From the NCBI GenBank assembly GCA_026421135.1, contig JAPKCR010000135.1, positions 1 to 6,529 on the forward strand: a stretch of DNA of 6,529 bases, read 5' to 3'. The position numbers and the translations under genes are program-made. Within the stretch, counting starts at the first letter, position 1. The number at the start of each line of letters is the position of its first letter. Positions 5,866-6,529 of this stretch are shown one piece after another. This DNA comes from Sulfitobacter sp. GTDB taxonomy: Bacteria > Pseudomonadota > Alphaproteobacteria > Rhodobacterales > Rhodobacteraceae. Below the pieces are notes generated by a model. That model was given only the letters and a program-made list of their open reading frames with translations, had not been told where the DNA came from and made no database searches.

Positions 5866-6529
5866 AGGCAGCTAGCGCTTTGGTAACCAGATTACCCAAC
5901 CGCTTGATGCCTTCGGCGATATTAGCTTCGTCCGAAGTTGCATAGCTAAGCCGCAGCGTGTTGCGCCCTGATCCGTCGGCAAAAAATGCATGGCCAGGAA
6001 CAAAAGCAACCCGTTCAGTTTCAAGCGATGCAGCCAGCAAATCAGCCCCATCCAGCGCTTCCGGCAAGGTCACCCAAATGAACATGCCCCCCTCGGGTTT
6101 GGTCCAGCTGACGTTGTCCGGCATGTGTTGTTCCAGCGCATTCAGCATCACGTTGCGCCGCGCACTATAAGCCGCCCCGATCGTGGCAACATGGCTGTCA
6201 AAATGCTGCTCGGCAACTTGCGTAATCGCGATCTGGTTCAGCGTCGCACTATGCAAATCCGCCGCCTGCTTCATCAACACAAGCTGGCTGATCACCGGCA
6301 TCGCGGCGCAGACCCAACCAACGCGCAGACCCGGCGAGAGGGTCTTGGAAAAACTACCGCAATAGATCGTGCGACAGGCCTCAATGTCGCCCCCCTTGCG
6401 TGCGGCCTCAAGTGCCAAGATCGGCGGAATCGCCTCGCCGTCGAAGCGCAACGATTGATATGCTGCGTCTTCAATTACCGCGATCTCCATCTCGTCGGCC
6501 AAATCAATGACCCGCTCGCGTGCTGCGCG
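5864..6529 (-). CDS. Class I/II PLP-dependent aminotransferase, C-terminal part
   Basis: The frame is open from the right edge to TAA at 5864 and gives the last 221 residues; the N-terminal part and start lie outside. The TTG at 6502 is an internal Leu codon, not a start, because the frame continues upstream with coding-like sequence (RERVIDLADEM). Visible fold-type I elements are IEDAAYQSLRF (the Asp/Tyr region that contacts the PLP ring), the Schiff-base lysine in GSFSKTLSPGLRVGW, a GMFIWVTLP segment and the carboxylate-binding Arg in NTLRLSYA. The SFSKTLSPGLRVGW signature points to the 2-aminoadipate aminotransferase / MocR-like branch. Whether an N-terminal GntR DNA-binding domain is fused cannot be seen. 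The substrate is unknown; use of branched-chain, aromatic or aminoadipate amino donors would be typical. The gene is convergent with gabD, 44 bp apart, so it is not in the same operon. Confidence 0.88.
   Translation of the reverse strand, partial: RAARERVIDLADEMEIAVIEDAAYQSLRFDGEAIPPILALEAARKGGDIEACRTIYCGSFSKTLSPGLRVGWVCAAMPVISQLVLMKQAADLHSATLNQIAITQVAEQHFDSHVATIGAAYSARRNVMLNALEQHMPDNVSWTKPEGGMFIWVTLPEALDGADLLAASLETERVAFVPGHAFFADGSGRNTLRLSYATSDEANIAEGIKRLGNLVTKALAA

Noticed and set aside
6503..6529. Start of the aminotransferase at TTG 6502
   Set aside because: The frame stays open to the window edge with coding-like residues, and the protein would lack its N-terminal half; it is an internal codon.

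Overview
The window looks like chromosomal DNA from an alphaproteobacterium, most likely a marine member of the Rhodobacterales (Roseobacter group). The GC content is moderate, genes are densely packed, and the proteins have a Roseobacter flavour: a DUF1523 protein next to a small two-helix membrane protein, a GAF/HisKA_2 cytoplasmic histidine kinase, and a GabD-type dehydrogenase. This assignment rests on recalled family resemblance, not on a search. No rRNA, tRNA, insertion sequence, integrase or CRISPR array is visible, and nothing suggests recent transfer.

Layout from left to right: (1) 1-699, minus strand: a small two-helix membrane protein followed 14 bp later by a DUF1523 protein that runs off the left edge, probably one transcript. 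(2) 790-1875, minus: a soluble sensor histidine kinase with no response regulator beside it. (3) 1876-2118: a non-coding gap with a plausible promoter for the kinase and a 9-bp inverted repeat behind the creatinase gene. (4) 2119-4253, minus: an arylformamidase-like alpha/beta hydrolase, then a 119-bp leader with repeated motifs, then a creatinase that retains the creatinase active-site residues. (5) 4254-4346: a 93-bp divergent promoter region. (6) 4347-5819, plus: a succinate-semialdehyde dehydrogenase (gabD family) ending in a strong intrinsic terminator. (7) 5864-6529, minus: the C-terminal part of a class I/II PLP aminotransferase, convergent with gabD and cut by the right edge.

The metabolic theme of the right half is nitrogenous small-molecule catabolism. 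Creatinase splits creatine to sarcosine and urea. SSADH oxidises succinate semialdehyde to succinate. The aminotransferase moves amino groups between amino acids and 2-oxo acids. The alpha/beta hydrolase lies upstream of creatinase on the same strand and may be co-transcribed with it; its substrate is unknown. Whether these genes form one pathway or are merely neighbours cannot be decided from the sequence. I see no clear novel defence, mobile or RNA system here. The best leads are the repeated motif in front of creatinase, the compact hydrolase/gabD divergent promoter, and the uncharacterised membrane-protein/DUF1523 pair.
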